Assembly: GCA_002403335.1 (NCBI GenBank)
Contig: DHHO01000012.1
Coordinates: forward strand, 35,275 to 99,274
Length of the DNA stretch: 64,000 bases
Direction: 5' to 3'
DNA from: Caldiserica bacterium UBA4770
GTDB taxonomy: Bacteria; Caldisericota; Caldisericia; Caldisericales; Caldisericaceae
Shown: piece after piece, positions 16,910 through 25,867 of the stretch
How the letters are laid out: each line of letters starts with the position of its first letter
Position numbering within the stretch: the stretch's first letter is position 1
Made by a program: the position numbers and the translations under genes
The notes under the pieces: generated by a model
What the model was told of the DNA's origin: nothing
The model's input: only the letters and a program-made list of their open reading frames with translations
Database searches by the model: none

Positions 16910-17326
16910 TTAAAATAGATTCTCAATTATCTTGTTAATTGTTTCATCAAGTTTTTTGTTGATTTGATGTTCCCATATTCTCAAAACTTTCCAGCCATGC
17001 TTCCTCAAATAAATCGTTGTTTTTCTGTCTCTTTTTCTGTTATTCTCAATTTTATTTTTCCAAAAATCATTCTTCAAAACTTGTTTCCATCTCGGATATT
17101 GCCAGCCGTGCCAAAAATCGCTATCCAGAAAGACACATAATCTTTTGTTCTCGAAAACGATGTCGGGCTTTCCCCTTATCTCTTTGACATTAGTTTTGAA
17201 TTCTTGCGCAGTTTTCTTCTTCAGCTCAACGAAAAACCTCTCCTCAAATTTCGTGTTCGAAGAATGAATTTTCGACATTACTTCACTTCTCTTCTTTTTG
17301 GAAAATATGTCCTTTCGTCCTGTCAT
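16910..17326 (-). CDS. vsr: Very short patch repair endonuclease (Vsr)
   Basis: 138 residues. Vsr signature: RSEVMSKIHSSNTKFE near the start, catalytic Asp in RGKPDIVF (Asp55), then FLDSDFWHGWQYPRWK (His73 region) and LRKHGWKVLRIWEHQI at the end. Vsr nicks at T:G mismatches that arise from deamination of 5-methylcytosine, so it partners C5 methyltransferases. It follows the methyltransferase by 8 bp. Confidence 0.93.
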   Translation of the reverse strand: MTGRKDIFSKKKRSEVMSKIHSSNTKFEERFFVELKKKTAQEFKTNVKEIRGKPDIVFENKRLCVFLDSDFWHGWQYPRWKQVLKNDFWKNKIENNRKRDRKTTIYLRKHGWKVLRIWEHQINKKLDETINKIIENLF

Positions 17327-17333
17327 TATATAG

Positions 17334-18461
17334 TCATACCAATCCTTCTGCTTTGAAATTTTCCAAAATCGCCTTCGTTAACGCATTCGACAAAAAGGTA
17401 GGTACCGCGTTTCCGACTTGCAAATTTCTGTCGCTTCTTGAACCGTAGAATTTATAATCGTCCGGGAAGCACTGGATTCTTGCTCCTTCCCTTGTCGTTA
17501 AAGGTCTGGGGGCTTTGGGATGAACGCATCTGGAAGAGGAAGGAGTGCTTAAATTTCTCGTGATCGTAGTCGACGGTCTTTTCCACCAAAGACGACAATA
17601 GGTGTTTTTATATCCGGATGAGGGACGCAAATTTTCGGGCAAATCTTTGGGAGTGCCTCCGTCTGGTAACAGTTCCATCATTCTTACGAGTTTAGGGTTA
17701 TTCTTTGGCGCGTTATGATCCATTAGCTTTTCGGGAGCGTTTTTGCGCATAAGTCTTTGAAAATCATTTTTAGGTTCCGAAGCATATTCGAAACTTTCCT
17801 CGCCAGATTTTATGAAAGGCAAATCACTTATCGCGTCCTCGAGCGTCAAATACGGCTTCAAATTTTCTTTGAACAAAGATGGATTTCCTTCTGGATTATA
17901 ATGCGTGGGGTCGGGAAATTGAAAACTCGTTTTTAATTTCGATCCGATTATGATGACTCGTTCCCTTATTTGAGGCACGCCGTAATCAGCGGCGTTCATC
18001 AATTTCCATTGAACTTCGTATCCAAGCGACTCGAAAAGGTGGATAATCGTCTTCAGCAATTCTCCTTTCCGAATTGACAAAAGCCCTTTTACGTTTTCGA
18101 AAAGAAAAAGCTTTGGGTTAAACTCTTTCAAAACTCTGTAGTATTCTTGAAAGAGTTTTCCTCTCGGATCGTCAATCACCCTTTTTCCAACGGTTGAATA
18201 AGCCTGACAGGGGGGCCCTCCGATTATAATGTCGATTTCGTTTGCCCTAATGTTTAAATCCTTTTCTATTTTTTTAGCGTTAAAATCTTTTATGTCTTCA
18301 ACATAAACTTTTACGGTAGGATGGTTCAGAGAGTAGGCTTTTGCCATGTTAGGCAATATTTCGTTTGCAGCCACTATTTCGAAATTACGGTCATGAGCGA
18401 AACCGTAACTTAAACCGCCTACTCCGCAAAACAAGTCAATTACTTTTAATTTCTTATTCAT
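17334..18461 (-). CDS. DNA (cytosine-5)-methyltransferase
   Basis: 375 residues. Motif I VIDLFCGVGGLSYGF, motif IV GGPPCQAYSTVG with catalytic Cys85, motif VI FENVKGLL, motif VIII QIRERVIIIG, target-recognition region with RLWWKRPSTTITRN, motif IX/X REGARIQCFPDDY and LQVGNAVPTFL. A complete type II C5 enzyme; the recognition site cannot be read from sequence. It overlaps the preceding broken nuclease gene by 4 bp (ATGA) and is followed by vsr. Confidence 0.95.
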   Translation of the reverse strand: MNKKLKVIDLFCGVGGLSYGFAHDRNFEIVAANEILPNMAKAYSLNHPTVKVYVEDIKDFNAKKIEKDLNIRANEIDIIIGGPPCQAYSTVGKRVIDDPRGKLFQEYYRVLKEFNPKLFLFENVKGLLSIRKGELLKTIIHLFESLGYEVQWKLMNAADYGVPQIRERVIIIGSKLKTSFQFPDPTHYNPEGNPSLFKENLKPYLTLEDAISDLPFIKSGEESFEYASEPKNDFQRLMRKNAPEKLMDHNAPKNNPKLVRMMELLPDGGTPKDLPENLRPSSGYKNTYCRLWWKRPSTTITRNLSTPSSSRCVHPKAPRPLTTREGARIQCFPDDYKFYGSRSDRNLQVGNAVPTFLSNALTKAILENFKAEGLV

Positions 18462-19133
18462 AATAAACCTAACTTTGCAATAATGGTATCAATGAAATTG
18501 TCTTTCATTTTTGAATACCCGCCAATATTAAGAATAAATTGTTGCGATATGTGATAGACCATTTTCCCTCCCCATAACGGGTTAGCCTTGGGTAAAATAT
18601 TTGTCATGTCCATTCTCGGACGCAAAATAAAAAACGCGTGCTCGGGGATTATAACCCACAAAAAATAACTGTCATTGTTTATCGCTCTCTTGACTTTCGT
18701 AACTTTCATGTCATAGCCGGATTTCAAAGCTTCTCTGGCAATTTGCAGCTCTATGCCCATCTCTTTTCCGTTTTGCGAAAAAACAAAATCGGGTTTGGTC
18801 GATAGGGTCGTATTTTTGAATTACCCTGTCGCGATTCGTTCCCATTGCCTTTATTTCAATATTGTTTGCGACTTTTAACAGCCTTGGCCTAAGCCATGCA
18901 TCGCAAATAATGTCTTCCATGACCCAACCGTCAATGATGTCGTAAACATATTCTTCGTCTGATCTTCTATCTCTGAAAAATTTTGGCAGCCGCATGCTAT
19001 TTTTTTGAAGATTTTTGATTTCGTTGTCTAACAATTTCTCGTATCTTCTTAAAATGTAATAAACGATATCGCCATCAACACCCCATCTATCGGGAATATT
19101 GGAATATTTCTTCAAAAAAGAATCTCTCTTCAT
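18458..19133 (-). pseudogene. PD-(D/E)xK nuclease-like restriction subunit B, frameshifted
   Basis: Two frames together make one protein of about 225 residues. Frame 1 runs MKRDSFLKKYSNIPDRWGVDG to NIEIKAMGTNRDRVIQKY. Near 18800-18815 the sense switches to frame 2: TLSTKPDFVFSQNGKEMGIELQIAREALKSG. The junction recreates KPDFVF-x-ExQ, a PD-(D/E)xK-like catalytic core split by the shift. The ATG at 19133 is 4 nt after the stop of the upstream nuclease-like gene. The parent gene was probably a restriction endonuclease (subunit) of this cassette. It is either inactivated or reflects a 1-nt sequence error. Confidence 0.75.
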
Positions 19134-19137
19134 GGCG

Positions 19138-19941
19138 TTAATCAAAAATTAAATCTTCAAATTTGGGTGGTTTCTCGGTTATTTTCCAGATGAAGTAGTT
19201 TTGTTCTATGTTAAAAACCGTCTGACCCTCCATTTGCTGTCTTGTAATCCAGTTTACATCGTTATCCTCGATTTCATCGAGTTTCAAAAAAGCCACTTGA
19301 CCGTTAAACAAGTCAAAATGAATCGCCAAAGTGTGGATTCCAGAATCTCTGAAAACCTTTTTTGCTTCCAATACTTTATGTTGCTTGATATCGTTTATGC
19401 CCGTAAAGCCTGACTGCATTTCTATCCTGATCTTTTCTTTTTCGTTAAGCGTAATTTCCAGATCCGCCTTTGGAGTTCTTTTGAAAGTCTCTACATTTTT
19501 CAAATCGTCGTCACCAATCAATTTAATTTTTGAAATTTCAACGGCGAATATCATCTCCAGTGCTTTCAAAAAGAAGTTGGAAGTTACATAGCCCCTCATC
19601 CAAGAAAAGTAAACTTCTTCGGGTCTTCTGCCCTGATTGTTCAAAACAGGTAAAATGTTGTTTTTTTCCATTATTTCGAAATTGAGGTCGATATTTTCTT
19701 TTTTGAAAGCATCAAGATCGTCGATTTTTATTTCATTTGCCACGACTTCGTTTACTCGATCTATTATTTCGTAAAGTCGCCGATTTAAAAGTCTTATGTA
19801 ATCAAAGTCAATGGCCGGGATAATGTCTTTTGCTCCGAAAAAGTCTTTGAGGCTTCCCTTGTTGCTGAAACCCAAACTTCTCCTGTATTCTCTAAAATAT
19901 TCGTTTGTTATCATGATTTCTCTTGGCTTCGTCGTTTCCAT
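19138..19941 (-). CDS. PD-(D/E)xK-like restriction endonuclease subunit A (putative)
   Basis: About 267 residues from METTKPREIMITNEYF. The core TPKADLEITLNEKEKIRIEMQSGF has the D-x(n)-ExQ arrangement of PD-(D/E)xK nucleases, followed by GINDIKQHKVLEAKKVF and HTLAIHFDLFNGQVAFLKL. The same layout is found in the downstream frameshifted protein, suggesting two related subunits. AAGGAGA lies directly before the chosen ATG (close spacing), and MITNEYF is an alternative start. First gene of the cassette with subunit B, methyltransferase and vsr. I cannot name the enzyme type. Confidence 0.6.
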   Translation of the reverse strand: METTKPREIMITNEYFREYRRSLGFSNKGSLKDFFGAKDIIPAIDFDYIRLLNRRLYEIIDRVNEVVANEIKIDDLDAFKKENIDLNFEIMEKNNILPVLNNQGRRPEEVYFSWMRGYVTSNFFLKALEMIFAVEISKIKLIGDDDLKNVETFKRTPKADLEITLNEKEKIRIEMQSGFTGINDIKQHKVLEAKKVFRDSGIHTLAIHFDLFNGQVAFLKLDEIEDNDVNWITRQQMEGQTVFNIEQNYFIWKITEKPPKFEDLIFD

Positions 19942-20389
19942 TCTCCTTAAATTAATTATATTAAATTTCAACTTTTAGTCAAACCTGTCCCTAATTCATA
20001 TACATTGTGCGAGACTTCAGATAATATTTTATTACAAAATCAGGTGATAAATGATTGAATCTCTTATGAGACCTTTCAGAGCTTTAGAAATATAAATCCT
20101 TTTTAAGCATCTTACCCTCAGGCGTTTTAAAGGCGCCTCTCTCTATAAATAAAAAACTCTCATACCATAAGATAGGAGAGGTAAAAAAGTTTTTTAAGAA
20201 AATAGAAAATTGGATTAAAATACAAAAAGAGTAATGAAACTGACTAAAGATAAAATTTCAAAACGGAGGGTTTTTCAAAGGAATTCTCTACACTGCTTTC
20301 CGGGTTTACGCTTCTTATATTCTTTGAATAAATATTTTGAACCTTTTCTGAATTTACAGTATCTAATAAACAGGAGGTGAATAAAGAGT
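19942..20389. other. Intergenic stretch between defence island and next operon
   Basis: AT-rich. One short hairpin-like run (GGCG-TTTTAAAG-GCGCC region near 20120) may end a transcript. AGGAGGTGA at 20372-20380 serves the following gene. No coding frame recognised. Confidence 0.45.
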
Positions 20390-21067
20390 ATGAAAAAAGT
20401 ATTTATTGTTTTACTCGTTGTTATTGTAGCAATTGCGATTGGATCTTTCCCCAGCACAATTGCCGCATCTTCAGGCTATGACGAAGCCCTTTCAAATTAC
20501 AAAAATGCCATTTCAGATTTGAATTCCGAATTAGAAAAATTTAAGGGGTTAAGCAAACAGTTGCGTTCATTATCGAAAGAGACATACGCACTCCTTCAAG
20601 AGAAAAAGGAAAGCGGCGCAGATTTGAGTGAAGTAGAAGAGTATTTGAAGGAATTAGGGTCCATAAGAAAGGGTATTGAAAGGCGTATGGAAATAAGGAA
20701 AGAGAGGTCTGATTTTGCCAGGGACAGGTTCAAGGAATTAAAAGACCTAAGAAGTCTTATCAAGGAAGTGAAGGAAAAAGGTGCCTCCAGAGAGGAAATT
20801 GAACCTCTTTTGAATAGAGCAAAAGAGGATTTCAAGGAAGCGAGAGCTACTTTGCCTGTTACACCCTGGAAAATGTATAAGAATTCAGATAAGGTGATTT
20901 CACAGGCAGAGAAGCTCAAGAATAACAACCAAGAAGACGCAGCTATTAAGCTCCTTGAGAGTGCAACTAAACAGGTACAACGGACCGCGAAAGTACTAAA
21001 GAAGCAGGAAGAAAATATAAACAAAGTTATAGAGCTTTTAAACAACATAAAGGCTGGTTTAAGTTAA
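20390..21067 (+). CDS. Secreted coiled-coil protein, unknown function
   Basis: 225 residues. The signal peptide MKKVFIVLLVVIVAIAIGSF is followed by PSTIAASSGYD, so it is exported. The rest is charged, heptad-rich helix (LNSELEKFKGLSKQLRSLSKETYALLQEKKESG, read in pieces) with no catalytic motif. It begins a four-gene unit whose stop codons abut or overlap the next starts: this protein, a small membrane protein, an ECF sigma factor and a possible anti-sigma factor. The layout suggests an envelope sensing system. Confidence 0.7.
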   Translation: MKKVFIVLLVVIVAIAIGSFPSTIAASSGYDEALSNYKNAISDLNSELEKFKGLSKQLRSLSKETYALLQEKKESGADLSEVEEYLKELGSIRKGIERRMEIRKERSDFARDRFKELKDLRSLIKEVKEKGASREEIEPLLNRAKEDFKEARATLPVTPWKMYKNSDKVISQAEKLKNNNQEDAAIKLLESATKQVQRTAKVLKKQEENINKVIELLNNIKAGLS

Positions 21068-21483
21068 TGCAACTTCTAAATCTTGCTCCATTTCAGGGAC
21101 TCCTTACAATAAGACTTGTAGTATGGTTTGCAGCGGTTTTGATTGCCCCCTTTGTATTCGAAAAGCTTGTTAAAGAAAAAGAAATTAAGGGAGAGGCAGG
21201 TTATCTTGAGAGCCTTGTGCTCTCCCTCCTTCTTTTCCTTATTGCTTTTTTACCGTTTCTTCTTCCACGGATTTTTGCTCCAATTTTTGGTAAAAGGATG
21301 CTCTTCTCTGGAATCTTATGGCTTGTTATTGCAAGTTTTCTGAACGGTTTTATCACTTCTCAATTTACTAAAACTTCTTATATTAAAGGCCTTCTCCTGT
21401 GGATCCTTACGCTGGTAGTTTCCTGTACTGCCGGCTTTGTCCTTTCCACTTTTTCGATTACACTTCTGAGATTGGCTAAATGA
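21067..21483 (+). CDS. Small integral membrane protein
   Basis: 138 residues with about four hydrophobic helices (LVVWFAAVLIAPFVF, SLVLSLLLFLIAFLPFLLP, LFSGILWLVIASFLNGF, LLLWILTLVVSCTAGFVLS). Family not recognised. The start abuts the preceding stop and the end overlaps the sigma factor start by 4 bp, so the genes are translated together. Confidence 0.7.
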   Translation: MQLLNLAPFQGLLTIRLVVWFAAVLIAPFVFEKLVKEKEIKGEAGYLESLVLSLLLFLIAFLPFLLPRIFAPIFGKRMLFSGILWLVIASFLNGFITSQFTKTSYIKGLLLWILTLVVSCTAGFVLSTFSITLLRLAK

Positions 21484-21947
21484 AATGGGATTTCAAGGAG
21501 ATTGTAGATACTTACTATAAGGAAGTTTATAGATTTATTCTCTCAGTGGTCAGGGATTCAAACGACGCCTGCGATATTACTCAGGAAACATTTCTTAAGG
21601 TTAGAAAATATCTCAAAAACTTTAGGGGGGATTCCTCCATTCTTACCTGGATTTACAGGATTGCAGTTAATGAAACAAAAAAGTTTAATTCCAAAAAAAG
21701 AGGGTTTCCCGAAAGAGTTTTTCCTTCGGCATATTCTTTGAACACCGAAGAGTATTTAGACTTACAGGAGGGATTAGAAGCTCTTGATAGAGAAGATTAC
21801 GAAATTATTTACTTACGCTTTTTTAATGATATGAGCGAGTCCGACATAGCTTTTATCCTTGATATCCCGGAAGGAACGGTAAAATCAAGGCTTTTTAATG
21901 CAAAAAAGAAATTGAGGGAGGTAATGAGGAGTGGAAGAAAAAATTAA
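21480..21947 (+). CDS. ECF-type sigma-70 family RNA polymerase sigma factor
   Basis: 155 residues. Region 2: YYKEVYRFILSVVRDSNDACDITQETFLKV and GDSSILTWIYRIAVNETKKF. Region 4: LDREDYEIIYLRFFNDMSESDIAFILDIPEGTVKSRLFNAKKKLRE, read in pieces. No extra domains. It probably responds to an envelope signal, since it is translationally linked to a secreted coiled-coil protein and two membrane proteins. Confidence 0.93.
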   Translation: MKWDFKEIVDTYYKEVYRFILSVVRDSNDACDITQETFLKVRKYLKNFRGDSSILTWIYRIAVNETKKFNSKKRGFPERVFPSAYSLNTEEYLDLQEGLEALDREDYEIIYLRFFNDMSESDIAFILDIPEGTVKSRLFNAKKKLREVMRSGRKN

Positions 21948-22143
21948 GGAGTACTTTAATATAGTTTACGGGGAAATTGAGCCACCGAAAGGACTCAGAG
22001 AAAAAATACTTCACCATGAGGAGAAGAAGTTTTTAATTTTTGCTTTTACAGTATTAGCTTTCTTTATTGCAATTGAGTTTTCAGTTTTTATTGAGATTGC
22101 CCCTGTATTAGAACCAATTATTCTGGAGATCACTCTGCCATAA
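21931..22143 (+). CDS. Small membrane protein, likely anti-sigma factor
   Basis: 70 residues, GTG start inside the end of the sigma gene with GGAGG upstream. The soluble head MEEKIKEYFNIVYGEIEPPKGLREKIL is followed by one membrane helix (FLIFAFTVLAFFIAIEFSVFI) and a short tail. A short cytoplasmic helix plus one TM segment downstream of an ECF sigma gene is the usual anti-sigma layout, but no zinc motif is present and the protein is short. Confidence 0.6.
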   Translation: MEEKIKEYFNIVYGEIEPPKGLREKILHHEEKKFLIFAFTVLAFFIAIEFSVFIEIAPVLEPIILEITLP

Positions 22144-22885
22144 GTTTCAATTATCTTTACTCTTTATTATACCGGCTTCCCTGAGAATTTTTACCTTATG
22201 AGTGTTTAACCTAAAAATACCTATCCTTATTATCATAGAATTCATTTTACACAAAATTGAGTCTGAAAAATGAATTTGCAAAAATATTCAAAAACAAGCA
22301 AAGCTTGTCATCTTATACTGGTGTTAATAAACCTATTTGTCTTCTCCTAAGTGAGACCGATTACTGTTTTGAGGATACAGGGATATCTGAATTTCATGTA
22401 TAAAAATCGAAATTTAAGACACTTTTAAACTCCTCGGAAATATAAGCAAATGTTGAGGAATTTTTGGACGCTTCTTCAAACAAATAATAGGCGGTAATTG
22501 TGAATACAAATATCTACTTATGAAGAATAGTTTTAGCTTATCTTACCTATAAGCAAGACACAAGCATTTAGATCGGGCTAAGACAATTACTGCAATTTTT
22601 TCAACTCAATTACGCTTATTTATATTAATAGAGGAACTCGGTTGATGATAGACATCATTACTACCATATTACAAGTAATCTAAAAATCTCATGTGTGGTT
22701 TTTCTAATGAAGTAAGGTTTTTTCATGGATTTTTTTCCATTAACAGGTAGTTTGCTATCTTCGAATTATTTTGAATGAATTATCTTTGAAAAAAGATTAA
22801 GATATAATACCATCGTAAATGTTTTGAAAAGGCTATTAACAAAATAATTATTAGTCATAAAATAAAATGGAAAGGGAGGGTTATT
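22144..22885. other. Long intergenic region, no gene seen
   Basis: 742 bp of AT-rich sequence with stops in all frames. A TATAAT at 22803 and a purine-rich GGAAAGGGAGGG at 22869 serve the downstream lipoprotein; the -35 is not convincing. I see no tRNA or known riboswitch fold. Confidence 0.5.
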
Positions 22886-23899
22886 ATGATTTTTAAAAAG
22901 TTCATTTTAGCAGGGCTTATTTTTGTTCTTCTTTTGTCAGGTTGCGCAAAAGGAGATTCGGGAGAAACAACATCAAATAAGGCTGTAAGTGGCCTTACTT
23001 CTATAGAAGCATCAAAAATTGCGTATGAAGAGGCAAAGAAGGCTCTTGGAGACGTCTTTATCTATAGGGCAATTCCTACAAATGCTGAAAAATCCACTAC
23101 TCTTTTCCTTGATGATAATTGGTTTGAGAATGATGTATCTAATGCGTGGTTCTTCTGGTTTGCCGAAACAGATAGCACACTCTGGATGTTAGTCAAAATT
23201 GAGGGAAAGGAAATAACAGATACAACTGTTGGTACAAGGGATATCACTCCTGCAAACTATCCTGCAACTTTTCCTTCAAGTTCTTTTAAAGTTTCAATGA
23301 AACAAGCAGCAGATGTAGTAAAGGCGCAAGGAGCCGACCTTACGAAGCTTACCTGGATTGATTACATAGCAAAAAATCCGACATCACAGCCAAAATGGAC
23401 ACTTTCATTCTCTGAAGAAATTGGTGGTTCAACCATCAATTACATAATTTATGTAGATGGAATAACTGGCTCAATTATTGAAGCTACAACAGCAGAAGGA
23501 CTAAACTTTCCTCTTCCAATAGATAGAGAGGCACTTCAGAAACCAAGAGAAGAAGACCATCGAGAGGCAATTGTGAAATTCTTCGAATATGTAAATAACA
23601 AAGATTATGGACATGTTTCTCTTCAGCTTTCTTCTTATATGTGCCCTAATGATAATATGAGAGCAATGTGGCTTGAAAACTTCAAGAGTATAAAATCAGT
23701 TGAAGTTAAATCAATTGAAGCACATCGCCTTCCTGAGTGGACCGATGAGATAGAGTATTATAAAGTAGTTTTGGATATAAAAACAGATGCAACTCCTGAA
23801 CAATTTGGCTGGGAAAATGGCACAAACACAAGGTGGATTTCAATCATTCCTGAAGGTGTAGGCTACTGGAATATTAAAGAAATGGCTACGAACCCATAA
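22886..23899 (+). CDS. Lipoprotein with PepSY-like and DUF4829-like regions
   Basis: 337 residues. Lipobox LLLSGC at residues 16-21 gives a lipoprotein anchored after Cys21. The central part (SIEASKIAYEEAKKALGDV.. and later IYVDGITGSIIEATT) resembles PepSY-type repeats. The C-terminal part (FFEYVNNKDYGHVSLQLSS, FKSIKSVEVKSIEAHRLP, VLDIKTDATPEQFGWENGTN) resembles DUF4829-like lipoprotein modules. The function is not known. Good AAAGGGAGGG ribosome site. Confidence 0.7.
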   Translation: MIFKKFILAGLIFVLLLSGCAKGDSGETTSNKAVSGLTSIEASKIAYEEAKKALGDVFIYRAIPTNAEKSTTLFLDDNWFENDVSNAWFFWFAETDSTLWMLVKIEGKEITDTTVGTRDITPANYPATFPSSSFKVSMKQAADVVKAQGADLTKLTWIDYIAKNPTSQPKWTLSFSEEIGGSTINYIIYVDGITGSIIEATTAEGLNFPLPIDREALQKPREEDHREAIVKFFEYVNNKDYGHVSLQLSSYMCPNDNMRAMWLENFKSIKSVEVKSIEAHRLPEWTDEIEYYKVVLDIKTDATPEQFGWENGTNTRWISIIPEGVGYWNIKEMATNP

Positions 23900-23941
23900 A
23901 AATCTGGCAAAGATATTAGTTTTAATACTATTTAAGTCTTT

Positions 23942-23971
23942 AAAGGAGGGTAATTGTGCTTAGTTTTTAAG
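23942..23971 (+). other. Orphan ribosome-binding site with 4-codon frame
   Basis: AAAGGAGGG followed 5 nt later by GTG CTT AGT TTT TAA. The site is as strong as any real one in the window, yet the frame stops after four codons inside the end of the convergent gene. Possibly the left edge of a deleted gene. Confidence 0.3.
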
Positions 23972-25666
23972 CAAAATCACTCCTGATTCAATTTGCGATT
24001 GGAGGCTCTCAGAAGATTTTTTAGCAAGATTAACTAAGAATGCTCTTTTTTCTTCCTGTGTCATTAATTGTGGCTGAGACTCAGGCAGTTTGACAGGCAT
24101 AAGCACAAACTCTAAATTTCCTTTGTCTTTTGTAAGCCCAACTACCAAACTTTCCTGTGTTTCTTTTGAAAAATATTGGTCCAGTATAAAGTTTCCAAGA
24201 GAATAAAAAATTAGTGCATCTTTATTTCTCACCTCTGAATGATACAACTCAATTTCCTGAACCACATGTGGATGGCTTCCAATGATTAAATCTATGCCAT
24301 TATCAATAAGCTTATAGACGATATCTCTCTGGGTTTGCGAGCTTTTCTCCTGGTATTCATTTCCCCAATGAAGAAAGGTAATAATAAATGCATCTTTGTT
24401 ATTTTCTCTTAGGTTTTTGATGGTAGTAAATACCTCGTTATCCATAAAGTATGTAAAATTAAAAGCAGTAAAAATAATATCTTCGTTTTTATAGATGAAT
24501 TTATCACTAAAATCTACAGGGCCTCCAATTGCCTTAATTTGATTTTTACTGAGAATCTCTCTTGTTTCGGAAAGCCCCTTAATACCTTTATTGTCCGTGT
24601 GGTTATTTGCAAGACTTAGAATATTAAAGTGCGTTTTGCTAAGTGTATTTGCAACCTCCTTATTAAATGAAAAACTCAATGAGTTATATTGGTATGGTGT
24701 TTTATTATACACAATTGGTCCTTCAAGATTCCCGAGAACAAAGTCTACTCCTTGAAGCACCCTTTTAATTTTTTCAAACGGATAATTGTAACCAAATTTC
24801 TCCATTAGAATATTCACATTTCTATCAAGCATAATATCGCCTGTAAAAATAAAAGTTTTTTGGGTTAATGGCCTGAATGATTCTTCTAAGCCACTGCCAA
24901 AGATGACACTAAAATATGATGTGGTCTCGGCAAGTTCACTTTTGGCAAGGTCCTGTGAATTACCAGTGCCTACAATTGAGTATGAATCTGCATTTTTAAG
25001 GTATGCAAAGTACCTTGCAATGAAAAGTGCCTGAGGTGAATCCACCTCAATATTTTTGAAGTTATCACTTTCAAAGTTTAATAAAACCCTTTTCGATTTT
25101 TCATCATGGAGTCGAGCAATGTTTTGTGGAAGATAGTGAGAAAAATCAACACTTGCAACAACACAGCTTTTCTTATCAGGTATTCGAGAAATTAACTCGG
25201 TAAATGCCTTTGCCTTATCAAAGCTAAAGTTTTGAGAAATAAGAACTGGCACAATTTCAGTGTCTGGAAGATTATTTTCAATAAAAGTAAGTAAATCATC
25301 TATGCCATGGTCAAAACATATAAGGGAATCCTTCTTAAGTGCCTGGAATTTGCTACTTACTATATCCGCCATTTCTGTATCTACATTGATGTTTTTTATT
25401 TGAGAAGCACTTCCCAAAATTAGCTCAACATTGTTTATTTCACACTCGTGAAAGTGGTCCGGGGATAGTAAAAAGAGTGTTTCTGGCGGGTCCATTGTAA
25501 GAGAAGCAAAAAAGCTATTGATGATTTTTTCTGCTAAAAGGTGGTGAGGTACCACCCCCGAAAAAATTTTCACATCGATCTTTGGTGCAATAACGACTTT
25601 GGGCAAGATTTGTAAAAGCGTAAATACGATTGCAACAGTCAAAACAATTTTTATAAATTTTTTCAT
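23960..25666 (-). CDS. Memo-like / CapA-like two-domain envelope protein
   Basis: 568 residues. N-terminal membrane anchor or signal (KFIKIVLTVAIVFTLLQILP). Residues about 30-270 resemble the Memo/AmmeMemoRadiSam-B fold (GVVPHHLLAEKII, LLSPDHFHE, ICFDHGIDDL, CVVASVDFSHYLP). Residues about 275-530 are a CapA/PGA-synthesis metallophosphatase-like domain (FIFTGDIMLDRNVN, VLGNLEGPI, ILSLANNHTDNKG, FLHWGNEYQ, LIIGSHPHVVQEIE, YSLGNFILDQ). The metal ligand sets of both domains look intact. The fusion is unusual; the joint substrate is unknown, but the location is outside the membrane. Confidence 0.85.
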   Translation of the reverse strand: MKKFIKIVLTVAIVFTLLQILPKVVIAPKIDVKIFSGVVPHHLLAEKIINSFFASLTMDPPETLFLLSPDHFHECEINNVELILGSASQIKNINVDTEMADIVSSKFQALKKDSLICFDHGIDDLLTFIENNLPDTEIVPVLISQNFSFDKAKAFTELISRIPDKKSCVVASVDFSHYLPQNIARLHDEKSKRVLLNFESDNFKNIEVDSPQALFIARYFAYLKNADSYSIVGTGNSQDLAKSELAETTSYFSVIFGSGLEESFRPLTQKTFIFTGDIMLDRNVNILMEKFGYNYPFEKIKRVLQGVDFVLGNLEGPIVYNKTPYQYNSLSFSFNKEVANTLSKTHFNILSLANNHTDNKGIKGLSETREILSKNQIKAIGGPVDFSDKFIYKNEDIIFTAFNFTYFMDNEVFTTIKNLRENNKDAFIITFLHWGNEYQEKSSQTQRDIVYKLIDNGIDLIIGSHPHVVQEIELYHSEVRNKDALIFYSLGNFILDQYFSKETQESLVVGLTKDKGNLEFVLMPVKLPESQPQLMTQEEKRAFLVNLAKKSSESLQSQIESGVILLKN

Positions 25667-25867
25667 TTTTATTCGTTATCCAGAAATGTTATACTGCTTT
25701 TAAGGTATTTATACAAAACTTTCTTACATTATCTTCTCTTTTTAACTTTGCGAGTGTTTTTCTTAGTCGTTACGAGCTTATCCCTTGCAATCATCTTTCC
25801 CATTCGAATTGACTGTGATTGCCACGGTTGTAAGATACAGAGGCGCTCTTTCGCATAACAGAGAGGG

